A stretch of 64,000 nt of DNA, from positions 62,001-126,000 of the forward strand of contig NZ_VDGH01000004.1 of NCBI RefSeq assembly GCF_006861795.1, read 5' to 3'. The translations under genes and the position numbers were made by a program. The notes beneath the pieces are model-generated. The model was not told where the DNA came from and made no database searches. It saw only the letters and a program-made list of their open reading frames with translations. Positions 19,843 to 28,035 of this stretch are shown here, piece by piece (within the stretch, counting starts at the first letter, position 1; each line of letters begins with the position of its first letter). Origin of the DNA: Psychrobacillus lasiicapitis. Its GTDB lineage: Bacteria; Bacillota; Bacilli; Bacillales_A; Planococcaceae.

Positions 19843-21327
19843 ATGAATATACTGCCTGATTTAAATCTAGCAACTTATAAAGAGTTAACGAGTCAATCAG
19901 TTAAAAGGGAATATCCAAAACGAGTGTTGCAAATAGGCGATGGAAACTTTATTCGTGGGTTTGTAGATTGGATGATTTATGAATTAAATAGAAAAACAGA
20001 CTTTCAAGGAAGTATTGTTTCGATGCAAGCGACACCTAGAGGAAAAACGGTCCCAAAACTTCAAAAACAAAATGGTTTGTTTACTTTGCTATTAAGAGGT
20101 ATTCAAGATGGGGAAGAAGTGAATGAAAGACATGTAGTAGATTCGATTGCGCAAGCGATTAATCCATATGAAGACTGGGCAGAAGCATTAAAGGTAGCGG
20201 AGTTAGACGAGGTAGAGTTTTTATTTTCTAATACGACAGAAGCAGGGATTCAATATGAAAAGGAGACATTTGTAAAAGAAGTTTCTCCTATGTCATTTCC
20301 TGCAAAAGTGGTTTCGCTTCTTTACCATCGTTATAACCATTTTCAAGGAGCTGTAAATAAAGGATGGATTATTATCCCGTGTGAGCTCATTGAAAATAAC
20401 GGGGACCAGTTAAAAAATATTTGCTTGAAGATTGCAGATGACTGGGAGCTTCCTGCTGACTTTACTAATTGGATGAACTCGGCTTGTACTTTTTGTAATA
20501 CACTTGTAGATCGAATCGTACCTGGTTATCCAAAACAGGAAGATACATTACTATTTGAACAATTTGGCTATAAGGATGTCCTGTTAACGGTTGGCGAACC
20601 ATATCACCTCTTTGTTATAGATGGACCAGATTTTATACAACAGAAACTTTCTTTTAAAGAAGCTGGTTTAAATGTTCAATTTGACAAGATAGAGACTTAT
20701 CGAGAATTAAAGGTGAAGCTACTTAATGCACCGCATACGATGCTAGCTGCTATTGGATTACTATTAGAAATTGAAAGTGTAAAAGAAGGTATGGAAAATC
20801 CTTTGGTGTCTTCCTTTATTCAAAAAACCTTAAAAGAAGAAATCAGAGAAACTTTACCGCCAATTGGAAAAGATAAAGCTCTTCCTTATATGGAACAAGT
20901 ATTTGATCGGTTTGCGAACCCAACGATCCATCATCGTTTAGCGGATATTAGTTTAAATAGTTATGCTAAATTTAAAGCAAGAATATGGCCAAGTTTATAT
21001 ACATATTATACTGAATTTGGTTACCCACCCACAAGATTAGTATTTGCGTTTGCAGCGCTGCTCCAATACTTTGCAGGGGTAAAAACCACTAGTAAATATG
21101 AAGTGAAAGATGATCAGAATGTTATCCAAAAGTTTCAAGCATTTATTAGTGTACCAACTCCTTCGTTAGAGGAAATGGCAAAATTTGTTGAGTCTATTAT
21201 AAAAGAAGATTTTCTACAAACAAACGAAGACATGGAGAACATATCTTTAGCTGTAGCAAAAGAATGGCAGTTTATCCGTGAAGTAGGAATGAAAGTAGCA
21301 TTAGAAAAAATCGAAGATGGAGTGTGA
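19843..21327 (+). CDS. uxaB: Tagaturonate reductase (altronate oxidoreductase) UxaB
   Basis: Long-chain polyol-dehydrogenase family protein of 494 residues, reducing D-tagaturonate to D-altronate with NADH. The N-terminal nucleotide site is VLQIGDGNFIRGFVDWMIYELN. The active-site region is KVKLLNAPHTMLAAIG with the conserved lysine-asparagine-histidine arrangement. AAGGGGGC precedes ATG 19843. It pairs with uxaA on one side and with a zinc dehydrogenase 3 bp downstream on the other. Confidence 0.92.
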   Translation: MNILPDLNLATYKELTSQSVKREYPKRVLQIGDGNFIRGFVDWMIYELNRKTDFQGSIVSMQATPRGKTVPKLQKQNGLFTLLLRGIQDGEEVNERHVVDSIAQAINPYEDWAEALKVAELDEVEFLFSNTTEAGIQYEKETFVKEVSPMSFPAKVVSLLYHRYNHFQGAVNKGWIIIPCELIENNGDQLKNICLKIADDWELPADFTNWMNSACTFCNTLVDRIVPGYPKQEDTLLFEQFGYKDVLLTVGEPYHLFVIDGPDFIQQKLSFKEAGLNVQFDKIETYRELKVKLLNAPHTMLAAIGLLLEIESVKEGMENPLVSSFIQKTLKEEIRETLPPIGKDKALPYMEQVFDRFANPTIHHRLADISLNSYAKFKARIWPSLYTYYTEFGYPPTRLVFAFAALLQYFAGVKTTSKYEVKDDQNVIQKFQAFISVPTPSLEEMAKFVESIIKEDFLQTNEDMENISLAVAKEWQFIREVGMKVALEKIEDGV

Positions 21328-21330
21328 CTT

Positions 21331-22344
21331 ATGAAAGCAATCACATGTACAGAACCTGGAAAAATGGATGAAATTACATTAGATAAACCGGAAAACCTTG
21401 CAAATGGAGAAGTATTAGTTGCGATAAAACGAGTTGGTATTTGTGGTACGGATATACATGCGTTTGGTGGCAACCAACCTTTTTTTAGTTATCCACGAGT
21501 ATTAGGGCATGAACTATCAGGAGTGGTTGAAGCTATATCAAATAATGTAGAAAACGTGCAAGTTGGAGATACAGTAACGATTATTCCATATTTACATTGT
21601 GGGAAATGCTTAGCATGTACTATCGGTAAAACAAATTGTTGTACCGAGATGCAAGTGTTAGGTGTGCATGTGGATGGAGGAATGGCTGAATATTTGAAAG
21701 TTCCTGCTAGTCATGTGTTTGCGGTTAACGAATTATCCTTAGATGACGCAGCCATGGTTGAACCTTTGAGTATTGGAGCACATGCAGTTCGAAGAGCAGC
21801 TATAAAAGAAGGGGAAACAGTATTAATCATTGGTGCAGGTCCGATCGGGCTAGGTGCCGCTCGTTTTGCAAAATTACAAGGAGCAAAAACGATCATGATG
21901 GACATTAGTGAAGAGCGTTTACAATTCTCCAAGGAATGGGCAGACTGTGACTTAACGGTAACTGCCTCTGAGAACGCAATCGATCAATTGAAAGAAGTAA
22001 ACAATGGGCCCCTACCTTCAATTGTAATGGATGCAACTGGCAATAAACAATCGATGACGAACGCATTTAACTATGTGAATCATGGAGGAAAACTAGTTTA
22101 TGTGGGGCTTGTCAAAGATACAATTACATTCTTCGATCCAGATTTCCATGCAAAAGAACTAACCCTTCTTGGAAGTCGTAATGCAACCAAAGAAGACTTC
22201 GAATATGTAATCAATTGCTTACAAAAAGGCCAGGTTAAATCTAGTTATGTGACAAATAAAATCACCTTCGATGAAGTAAATGCTTATTTCCAAGCTGGAA
22301 ATTTCCGAACAAACAAAACATTAATCACCGTTACGGAATCTTAA
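21331..22344 (+). CDS. Zinc-dependent medium-chain dehydrogenase (L-galactonate 5-dehydrogenase/LgoD-like), branch 2
   Basis: Paralogue of the dehydrogenase at 12249-13268, with 337 residues and zinc ligands at the same positions: C38, H60, E61 and structural C90, C93, C96, C104. The Rossmann motif is IGAGPIGLGAARFAKLQGA. It is the last gene after uxaA-uxaB, starting 3 bp past the uxaB stop. I infer oxidation of L-galactonate to D-tagaturonate, the UxaB substrate. The family resemblance is visible in sequence, and the exact substrate is inference from the pairing. Confidence 0.8.
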   Translation: MKAITCTEPGKMDEITLDKPENLANGEVLVAIKRVGICGTDIHAFGGNQPFFSYPRVLGHELSGVVEAISNNVENVQVGDTVTIIPYLHCGKCLACTIGKTNCCTEMQVLGVHVDGGMAEYLKVPASHVFAVNELSLDDAAMVEPLSIGAHAVRRAAIKEGETVLIIGAGPIGLGAARFAKLQGAKTIMMDISEERLQFSKEWADCDLTVTASENAIDQLKEVNNGPLPSIVMDATGNKQSMTNAFNYVNHGGKLVYVGLVKDTITFFDPDFHAKELTLLGSRNATKEDFEYVINCLQKGQVKSSYVTNKITFDEVNAYFQAGNFRTNKTLITVTES

Positions 22345-22386
22345 TGTATACACTGAATAACTTAACGAAAAGCAAGTAGAAATGGT

Positions 22387-22417
22387 GTCCTTATTACTTA
22401 TAAGGACGCTTTTTTTG
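22387..22417 (+). terminator. Terminator closing the catabolic island
   Basis: GTCCTTAT pairs with ATAAGGAC (22387-22407) and is followed by GCTTTTTTT. Confidence 0.88.
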
Positions 22418-22492
22418 TGCTTTAGGAAAACTTTTTACAATATAAGATATTGATCATTGGAGCTAAGGCTTTAGATTTATAATTAGTTCAAG

Positions 22493-22670
22493 CACATTAT
22501 AGAGAAACTGCGCGGTAAAGATCTCAAGATGTTCGCCATGATTTCCGCTCCAGGCGGACGCTTTCCGTGGGGCGAGCGGTGAGCCTCCTCCTCCGCTAAC
22601 GCTACGTGCGGGGTCTCACCTATCTCGCTAATCCCACAGGAGTCACCGCCTTGCACTCCAATCAATAGAA
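22493..22670 (+). repeat. Dispersed GC-rich intergenic repeat, copy A
   Basis: An element of about 175 bp with GC-rich blocks such as GGCGGACGCTTTCCGTGGGG and CAGGAGTCACCGCC. It aligns along its length with the reverse complement of copy B (22780-22959), including the ends CACATTATAGAGAAACTGCG and CACATTATAGGGAAACTGCG. The CTTTCCGCGGG...GCAGGAGTC architecture recalls repeats I know from Bacillaceae intergenic DNA. Short frames here are not credible genes. Confidence 0.7.
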
Positions 22671-22779
22671 CCTACTAATAATCACTATAAAGTATGTCTT
22701 ATTCTATTAATCATAGGTTTTCCCTATAGAAAAAACAATGTAGCACTAGATCTAGTGCATTATGTCTTAGTAATTAGCA

Positions 22780-22959
22780 AACTCTACTGGATTGTAGCGA
22801 AAGGGTGGCGACTCCAGCGGGAACAGCACGAGCTGAAAGCCCCGCAGGAGCGTGAGCGACGAGGAGATTGAAGCCGTGCCCGCGGAAAGCGTCCACCCTG
22901 TAGCGAAAATCACGGCGGATACCTAATAAAGCCTTACCACGCAGTTTCCCTATAATGTG
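22780..22959 (-). repeat. Dispersed GC-rich intergenic repeat, copy B (inverted)
   Basis: This is an inverted, diverged copy of the element at 22493-22670. GACGCTTTCC and GGTGGCGACTCC-type blocks are shared on opposite strands. Between the copies lie about 110 AT-rich bases containing the palindrome GCACTAGATCTAGTGC (22743-22758). The rest of the gap, 22960-23125, holds only the likely promoter region of the acyl-CoA dehydrogenase gene. Confidence 0.7.
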
Positions 22960-23125
22960 AAGTATCACCCTGCATTATTATCCAGTTAAAGGTACTAACA
23001 TTTTTTTATGCGTGAAGTGCTAGCCCGAGACTATTTCCAATTCTTTTTCATATTAAACTGCAAAACTTTCGTATTTTCAGTATAATAAGAAAGTAAGCGT
23101 TTTTATTTACAAAGGGGATGAAGAA

Positions 23126-24265
23126 ATGAATTTCGATTTAACACAAGAACAACAAATGATTCGCAAGACAATTCATGAATTTGCGGATGAAGTAGTCGCA
23201 CCAGGTGCAATCGAACGAGACAAAACGAAAGAGTTTCCAAAAGAAATCTTTAAACAGCTAGCCGACATGGGGATGATGGGCTTGCCGTTTGCAGAAGAGT
23301 ACGAGGGAGCAGGAGCAGATACTGTTAGTTTTGCGATTGTAACAGAGGAGCTAAGTCGTGCATGTGCATCAACAGGTATTACTTATTCTGCACATATTTC
23401 ACTTGGTGGAGCTCCACTAAATTTATTTGGGACAGAAGAACAGAAACAAAAATATCTAGTGCCAATCTGTACAGGAGAGTCGTTCGGAGCATTTGGTCTA
23501 ACAGAACCTAACGCTGGCTCGGATGCAGGAGGAACTCAAACTACCGCTAAAGAAGATGGCGGGGACTTTGTTATCAATGGAAATAAATCATTTATCACAA
23601 ATGCCAGTCATGCGAAGCATCTAGCTTTAACGGCTATAACAGATGTAAAAGATGGAAAAAAAGAAATATCAGCGATTATTGTACCAACTGATGCTGAAGG
23701 TTTTACCGTCATCGATAATTACGAAAAAATGGGCTTAAATGCATCTAATACAACAGAATTAGTGCTTGAAAATGTGCGAGTACCGCAGGAAAACTTGCTT
23801 GGAAAACGTGGAAATGGGTTTAGACAATTTTTAGTGACGCTTGATGGAGGACGGATTGGTATAGGTGCAATGGCAGTTGGAATTGCACAGGCTGCATTTG
23901 ACCGTGCATTACGCTATTCAAAGGAACGGAAACAATTTGGAAAAACCCTTTCTGAATTTCAAATAACCCAATTTAAGCTAGCAGATATGGCGATGAAAAT
24001 AGAATTGGCTCGAACAATGGTTTATAAAGCGGCATGGCTAAAAGATCAAGGACGAGCATTTGGAAAAGAAGCTGCTATGTGTAAACTGTATGCATCCGAA
24101 ATTGCGATGGAAGTGGCAGATCAAGCCATCCAAATTCATGGTGGATATGGGTATATGAAAGAATATGAAGTAGAACGTTTCATGAGAGATGCAAAACTGC
24201 TTGAAATTGGAGAAGGAACATCTGAAGTTCAACGCATGGTTATCGCAAGACATATCGGTTGCTAA
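23126..24265 (+). CDS. Acyl-CoA dehydrogenase
   Basis: FAD enzyme of 379 residues for the first step of fatty or branched-chain acyl-CoA oxidation. Visible motifs are AFGLTEPNAGSDAGG (flavin contact), RKQFGKTLSEFQ, IQIHGGYGYMKEYEVERFMRDAK and IGEGTSEVQR, which carries the family catalytic-glutamate neighbourhood. It resembles short-chain or butyryl-CoA types such as MmgC or AcdA, but the chain length cannot be decided here. ATG 23126 follows AAAGGGGATG. It stands alone between the repeat pair and cccA and is not part of the conserved B. subtilis order. Confidence 0.9.
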   Translation: MNFDLTQEQQMIRKTIHEFADEVVAPGAIERDKTKEFPKEIFKQLADMGMMGLPFAEEYEGAGADTVSFAIVTEELSRACASTGITYSAHISLGGAPLNLFGTEEQKQKYLVPICTGESFGAFGLTEPNAGSDAGGTQTTAKEDGGDFVINGNKSFITNASHAKHLALTAITDVKDGKKEISAIIVPTDAEGFTVIDNYEKMGLNASNTTELVLENVRVPQENLLGKRGNGFRQFLVTLDGGRIGIGAMAVGIAQAAFDRALRYSKERKQFGKTLSEFQITQFKLADMAMKIELARTMVYKAAWLKDQGRAFGKEAAMCKLYASEIAMEVADQAIQIHGGYGYMKEYEVERFMRDAKLLEIGEGTSEVQRMVIARHIGC

Positions 24266-24401
24266 GTCGAAATTATGTCTAAAATGTCACAAAGAAATAA
24301 AACTTCCTCTTTAAGACTTTTCGTTTTCGTTAGAATGCAGTACAATATTAGTGTTGACTAATTCTATTTAGAAAAGTATATAGCAAGAGGGAGGGTAAAT
24401 T

Positions 24402-24776
24402 ATGAAAAAGAATCCAATTATTCCGTTTTTATTAATTATGGGATTTGGTATTGGTTTAATTTTCTTCTTATCAATTCAAGGTGTAAATAACAAAGAAGAA
24501 ATTGCTGCTACAGAAGAAGCTGCTGAAGGCGGTGCAGCTGAAGGAGAAGCGACTGCTGGTGAATTTGATCCAGCTGAGTTTGCACAAGGGAAATGTATTA
24601 GCTGTCACGGTGCCAATTTTGAAGGACAAGGCAATTTCCCATCATTAGTAGGGACTGCTCTTTCAGAAGATGAGGTTAAAGACGTATTAGCTAATGGTAG
24701 AGGTGCAATGCCAGGTGGTTTAGTACCAGCTGAAAACATCGATGCTATGGCTGCATGGGTTAAATCTTTAGAATAG
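24402..24776 (+). CDS. cccA: Membrane-anchored cytochrome c (c550-type)
   Basis: Protein of 124 residues with an uncleaved-looking N-terminal membrane helix (residues 8-28), an acidic Ala-Glu linker (about 33-58) and one heme-binding site CISCH near residue 65. The likely axial methionine is in GAMPGGL. The domain faces outside the membrane and shuttles electrons to a terminal oxidase. In B. subtilis cccA lies directly after sigA. Here the catabolic island and the acyl-CoA dehydrogenase intervene. Confidence 0.92.
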   Translation: MKKNPIIPFLLIMGFGIGLIFFLSIQGVNNKEEIAATEEAAEGGAAEGEATAGEFDPAEFAQGKCISCHGANFEGQGNFPSLVGTALSEDEVKDVLANGRGAMPGGLVPAENIDAMAAWVKSLE

Positions 24777-24789
24777 TATCATATTTTTT

Positions 24790-24833
24790 TCAAAAAGACC
24801 TTTGATTCTACAAAAGAATCGAGGTCTTTTTTA
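24790..24833 (+). terminator. Terminator after cccA
   Basis: AAAAGACC-TTGATTCT pairs with AGAATC-GAGGTCTTTT around ACAAA and is followed by a T-run. Confidence 0.85.
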
Positions 24834-24872
24834 CTTTTTGATATAATGAGATGTAGAAGAGGTGTTTACAAT

Positions 24873-25565
24873 ATGAATGCAAAAAATTTATCGGAAAGAC
24901 TAAAAATAGTTGCTTCCTTTGTAGAAAAAAATAAAACTTTGGCGGACATCGGAAGTGATCATGCTTATTTGCCTTGTTACTTAGTACATACAGGTATTAT
25001 TAAAAAAGGAATTGCAGGCGAAGTGGTAAAAGGCCCATTTGAATCTGCGCAAAAGCAAGTGAGAAGTGAAGGTTTAGAACAACAAATAGATGTACGTTTT
25101 GGAAATGGACTAGAAGTAATTAAAGAGTCAGATCATGTCCAAACAATTACAATAGCTGGTATGGGTGGTCCGCTTATTGCCTCTATTTTAGAAGCTGGAA
25201 AAGACAAACTTGATGCGGTAGAAACGTTAATCTTACAGCCGAATATTCATGCAAAGGCAATACGTGAATGGGCGATCAAAGAAAACTGGAAAATTACTAA
25301 CGAAACTATACTAGAAGAGCATGATAAAATTTATGAAATTGTTGTTCTTCAAAAAGGGAATATGGAGCTTACTGATCAAGAACTACTTGTTGGACCTTAT
25401 TTGATGAAAGAAAAATCAACTGTTTACCATAAAAAATGGTCCAATGAATTGCGGGAATGGCAACGAATCATGGATCAGTTAGATAAAACCGCACTGTCCC
25501 AGGAAGTACAAAATAAGAAAGAAGAACTCGAAAGAAAAATAGCTTTAGTAGAGGAGTCGTTATAA
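24873..25565 (+). CDS. trmK: tRNA (adenine(22)-N(1))-methyltransferase TrmK
   Basis: SAM-dependent methyltransferase of 230 residues forming m1A22 in tRNA. The SAM-binding loop is LADIGSDHAYLPCYLV near residue 22, followed by ITIAGMGGPLIASIL, the family's catalytic-site motif. A C-terminal coiled-coil helix (about 185-230) is typical. ATG 24873 follows AGAGGTG. Nine further in-frame codons upstream lack a ribosome binding site. Its stop lies 3 bp before yqfO, as in Bacillus. Confidence 0.94.
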   Translation: MNAKNLSERLKIVASFVEKNKTLADIGSDHAYLPCYLVHTGIIKKGIAGEVVKGPFESAQKQVRSEGLEQQIDVRFGNGLEVIKESDHVQTITIAGMGGPLIASILEAGKDKLDAVETLILQPNIHAKAIREWAIKENWKITNETILEEHDKIYEIVVLQKGNMELTDQELLVGPYLMKEKSTVYHKKWSNELREWQRIMDQLDKTALSQEVQNKKEELERKIALVEESL

Positions 25566-25568
25566 TAA

Positions 25569-26687
25569 ATGAAGCAACCAAATGGTCAACAGATCATCTC
25601 TCTTTTTGAACAATGGGCACCAAAATCACTAGCTGTCGAAGGTGACTCGATTGGACTACAAATCGGTACGCTAAATAAGTCAGTGTCAAAAGTACTTGTT
25701 ACACTTGATGTAAATCCAAAAGTCGTGCAAGAAGCAGTAGAACTCGGCTGTGAGTTAATTATCGCGCATCATCCTCCAATATACCGCAAAATGAAAAATA
25801 TGCGGACAGATTTGCCACAAGGAAGACTAGTAGAACAACTGATCAAACATGATATCGCGGTATATGCTGCACATACAAATCTTGATATAGCCACTGGTGG
25901 AGTAAATGATTTGTTAGCAGATGCATTACATCTAAAAAATGTCGAAATAATGGAGCAAACAACTGCTGAAAAGTTAATGAAGTTAGCGGTATACACACCT
26001 AAAGAATCGACGGAACAAGTAAGAGATGCTCTAGCTAACGCAGGGGCTGGACAAATTGGTGATTACACTAATTGTAGCTTTACCTCGCCAGGTGAAGGAC
26101 GTTTCAAACCTTCAGCAAGTGCAGATCCTTATATCGGAAAAGCAAATGAGCTTGCCGTTGTCGAGGAAGATAAACTAGAAGTAGTGTTTCCTATTTCTAT
26201 TAAAAATCGAGTGCTGAAAGCTTTGCTTACGTCGCATCCATATGAAGAGCCTGCATATGATCTTCTATTAATGGATCTAGAAGTGAATGAAAAAGGTCTT
26301 GGAAGAATTGGAACATTACCAAACCCAGTTACGCTTTCTGAATATGCGCAAACTGTAAAGCAGCAACTACAGGTTCCATTTGTTCGTGTAGTTGGACCTT
26401 TGGATAAAACGATTCAGAAGGTTGCAGTATTGGGCGGGGATGGCAATAAATATATACAAACTGCAAAAAGAGCAGGGGCAGATGTATTTATTACTGGTGA
26501 CCTGTACTTTCATGTGGCACAAGATGCTGAGGCAATCGAATTAGCGGTAATCGATCCTGGTCATCATATCGAATCTATTATGAAAACAGGTGTGGCAGAT
26601 TATATGAATACAGCATGTATCGAAAAGAAGCTTACTTGTTCATTCATTCCATCTAAACTTTCGACAGAACCATTCCAACTTATATAA
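25569..26687 (+). CDS. yqfO: Nif3-like dinuclear metal-centre protein YqfO
   Basis: NIF3-family protein of 372 residues with a central CutA-like insert (about residues 130-235). The metal-binding motifs are IIAHHPPIYR near residue 65, HTNLDIA and a C-terminal DPGHHIES. The family often acts as a GTP cyclohydrolase I type 2 or metal chaperone, but its physiological role is not settled. It is co-transcribed with trmK and ends in a bidirectional terminator shared with ispH. Confidence 0.92.
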   Translation: MKQPNGQQIISLFEQWAPKSLAVEGDSIGLQIGTLNKSVSKVLVTLDVNPKVVQEAVELGCELIIAHHPPIYRKMKNMRTDLPQGRLVEQLIKHDIAVYAAHTNLDIATGGVNDLLADALHLKNVEIMEQTTAEKLMKLAVYTPKESTEQVRDALANAGAGQIGDYTNCSFTSPGEGRFKPSASADPYIGKANELAVVEEDKLEVVFPISIKNRVLKALLTSHPYEEPAYDLLLMDLEVNEKGLGRIGTLPNPVTLSEYAQTVKQQLQVPFVRVVGPLDKTIQKVAVLGGDGNKYIQTAKRAGADVFITGDLYFHVAQDAEAIELAVIDPGHHIESIMKTGVADYMNTACIEKKLTCSFIPSKLSTEPFQLI

Positions 26688-26727
26688 AAAGAAGCTGCTT
26701 CCGGTGAAGAGAAGCAGCTTCTTTTTA
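26685..26727. terminator. Bidirectional terminator between yqfO and ispH
   Basis: AAAAAGAAGCTGCTT (ending 26700) pairs with AAGCAGCTTCTTTTT (ending 26726). T-runs on both strands serve both convergent genes. Confidence 0.92.
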
Positions 26728-27708
26728 TTAGTTATTTACTGGGTATGGTTCAATTCGTTCTACCGGTTTTGGAACTTTGATTTTTGGTAATATTTTTTCG
26801 TGTATAACTTTTTTCGTTGTGTCGTGTGTAGTAGGATCTTTCGGATCATACTTCTCAAGAAACTGAATTACTTCTTTCACAATTGGAGTAGGAGTGGATG
26901 CTCCAGCGGTAACTGCTACATGATTTATATTATCTAACCATTCTAGCTTTAAATCCGAAATGTCCCCGATGCGATAAGAAGGAGTACCTGCTATTTCCTC
27001 TGAAACTTGTGTCAGTCTATTAGAGTTGTTACTCATCGGATCTCCTACAACTATTAATAGCTCCGCTTCACCTGCTTGTTCGGCAACTGCTTCTTGTCTA
27101 ACTTGTGTCGCAAGACAAATTTCTTTATGCACATCAATATGTGGATATTTTTCTTTTAATTTTTCCATTAAATGTACAACATCCCATTGAGACATTGTTG
27201 TTTGGTTTGTTACAAGTAATTTATCTGTTTGGAGGTTTAAATTTTCAACATCCTCTAAAGTTTGAACAAGGTGCACTTTATCCGGTGCAACTCCAATTGC
27301 ACCTTCTGGCTCTGGATGACCTTTTTTACCAATATAAATAATGTCATAGCCTTCCGCTGTTTTTTCTCTAATCAGATCATGAGTGACAGTAACATCCGGA
27401 CAAGTTGCATCAATTGATACTAATCCTTTTTTACGTGCTAATTCCTTTACTTCAGGGGATACCCCATGGGCCGTAAAAATAACAGTACCTTCGTCCACTT
27501 TAGATAGAATGTCTAAACGGTTTTCACCATCTAATGTAATAATTCCATCTTGTTCAAAAGCATCTGTTACATGTTTGTTATGGACAATCATTCCTAATAT
27601 ATATATTGGCCGTGGAAGAGAAGTATCAAGTGCAGCATTGCGGGCAATAATCATTGCATCCACTACACCATAGCAATATCCTCTTGGCGAAATTTTTTGT
27701 ACAATCAT
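26728..27708 (-). CDS. ispH: HMBPP reductase IspH (LytB)
   Basis: Fe-S enzyme of 326 residues for the last MEP-pathway step, giving IPP and DMAPP. The three cluster cysteines are visible in [21 protein letters not shown] and EICLATQVR. The substrate motifs TAHGVSP and [11 protein letters not shown] are also present. The ATG at 27708 follows AAGGGAG. The open frame extends eight codons upstream but without support. ispG, the preceding pathway enzyme, lies at 34752-35882 in this window. Confidence 0.95.
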   Translation of the reverse strand: MIVQKISPRGYCYGVVDAMIIARNAALDTSLPRPIYILGMIVHNKHVTDAFEQDGIITLDGENRLDILSKVDEGTVIFTAHGVSPEVKELARKKGLVSIDATCPDVTVTHDLIREKTAEGYDIIYIGKKGHPEPEGAIGVAPDKVHLVQTLEDVENLNLQTDKLLVTNQTTMSQWDVVHLMEKLKEKYPHIDVHKEICLATQVRQEAVAEQAGEAELLIVVGDPMSNNSNRLTQVSEEIAGTPSYRIGDISDLKLEWLDNINHVAVTAGASTPTPIVKEVIQFLEKYDPKDPTTHDTTKKVIHEKILPKIKVPKPVERIEPYPVNN

Positions 27709-27825
27709 TTCAGAAACTCCCTTCTGGTGCAAACATACATCTATTATAACGGAGCCCTAACATGAATACAAAAGTTTAACTTTTTTCACTATACAGAGTA
27801 TCGGCTTTTTACTTATAATCGATCC

Positions 27826-28035
27826 AACTGCACCGCCAGCCCCTGGGGGTCAAATGTGAAAAAGCTGCTCCTGCGCAAGCTCGTCGCAAACAAAAAAGCT
27901 TGTGGTGGCTGGGGAGCTGCCTCCTTGGCCCGCACGATACGGGTTATGTCTGCCTTGCCACACGATGTGGCGCACTTGGCAGACCTCCCCCGTCCCCATT
28001 TGCCTGTCGGGGCTAACATAGGCGCTTCCGCTTTT
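27826..28035. repeat. GC-rich dispersed-repeat-like block between ispH and yqfQ
   Basis: About 210 bp of markedly GC-rich sequence in an AT-rich region, with CCAGCCCCTGGGGG, TTGCCACACGATGTGGC and CCCGCACGATACGGG hairpins. An open frame runs through each strand, but both are compositionally odd and lack a ribosome binding site. I recall near-identical blocks annotated as spurious hypothetical proteins in Bacillales. It abuts the yqfQ stop. The 118 bp from 27709 to 27825 hold the ispH promoter region only. Confidence 0.6.

Noticed and set aside
22483-22968. Short minus-strand frames in the gap after the catabolic island
   Set aside because: They fall wholly inside the two copies of the GC-rich repeat and show no protein-like pattern.
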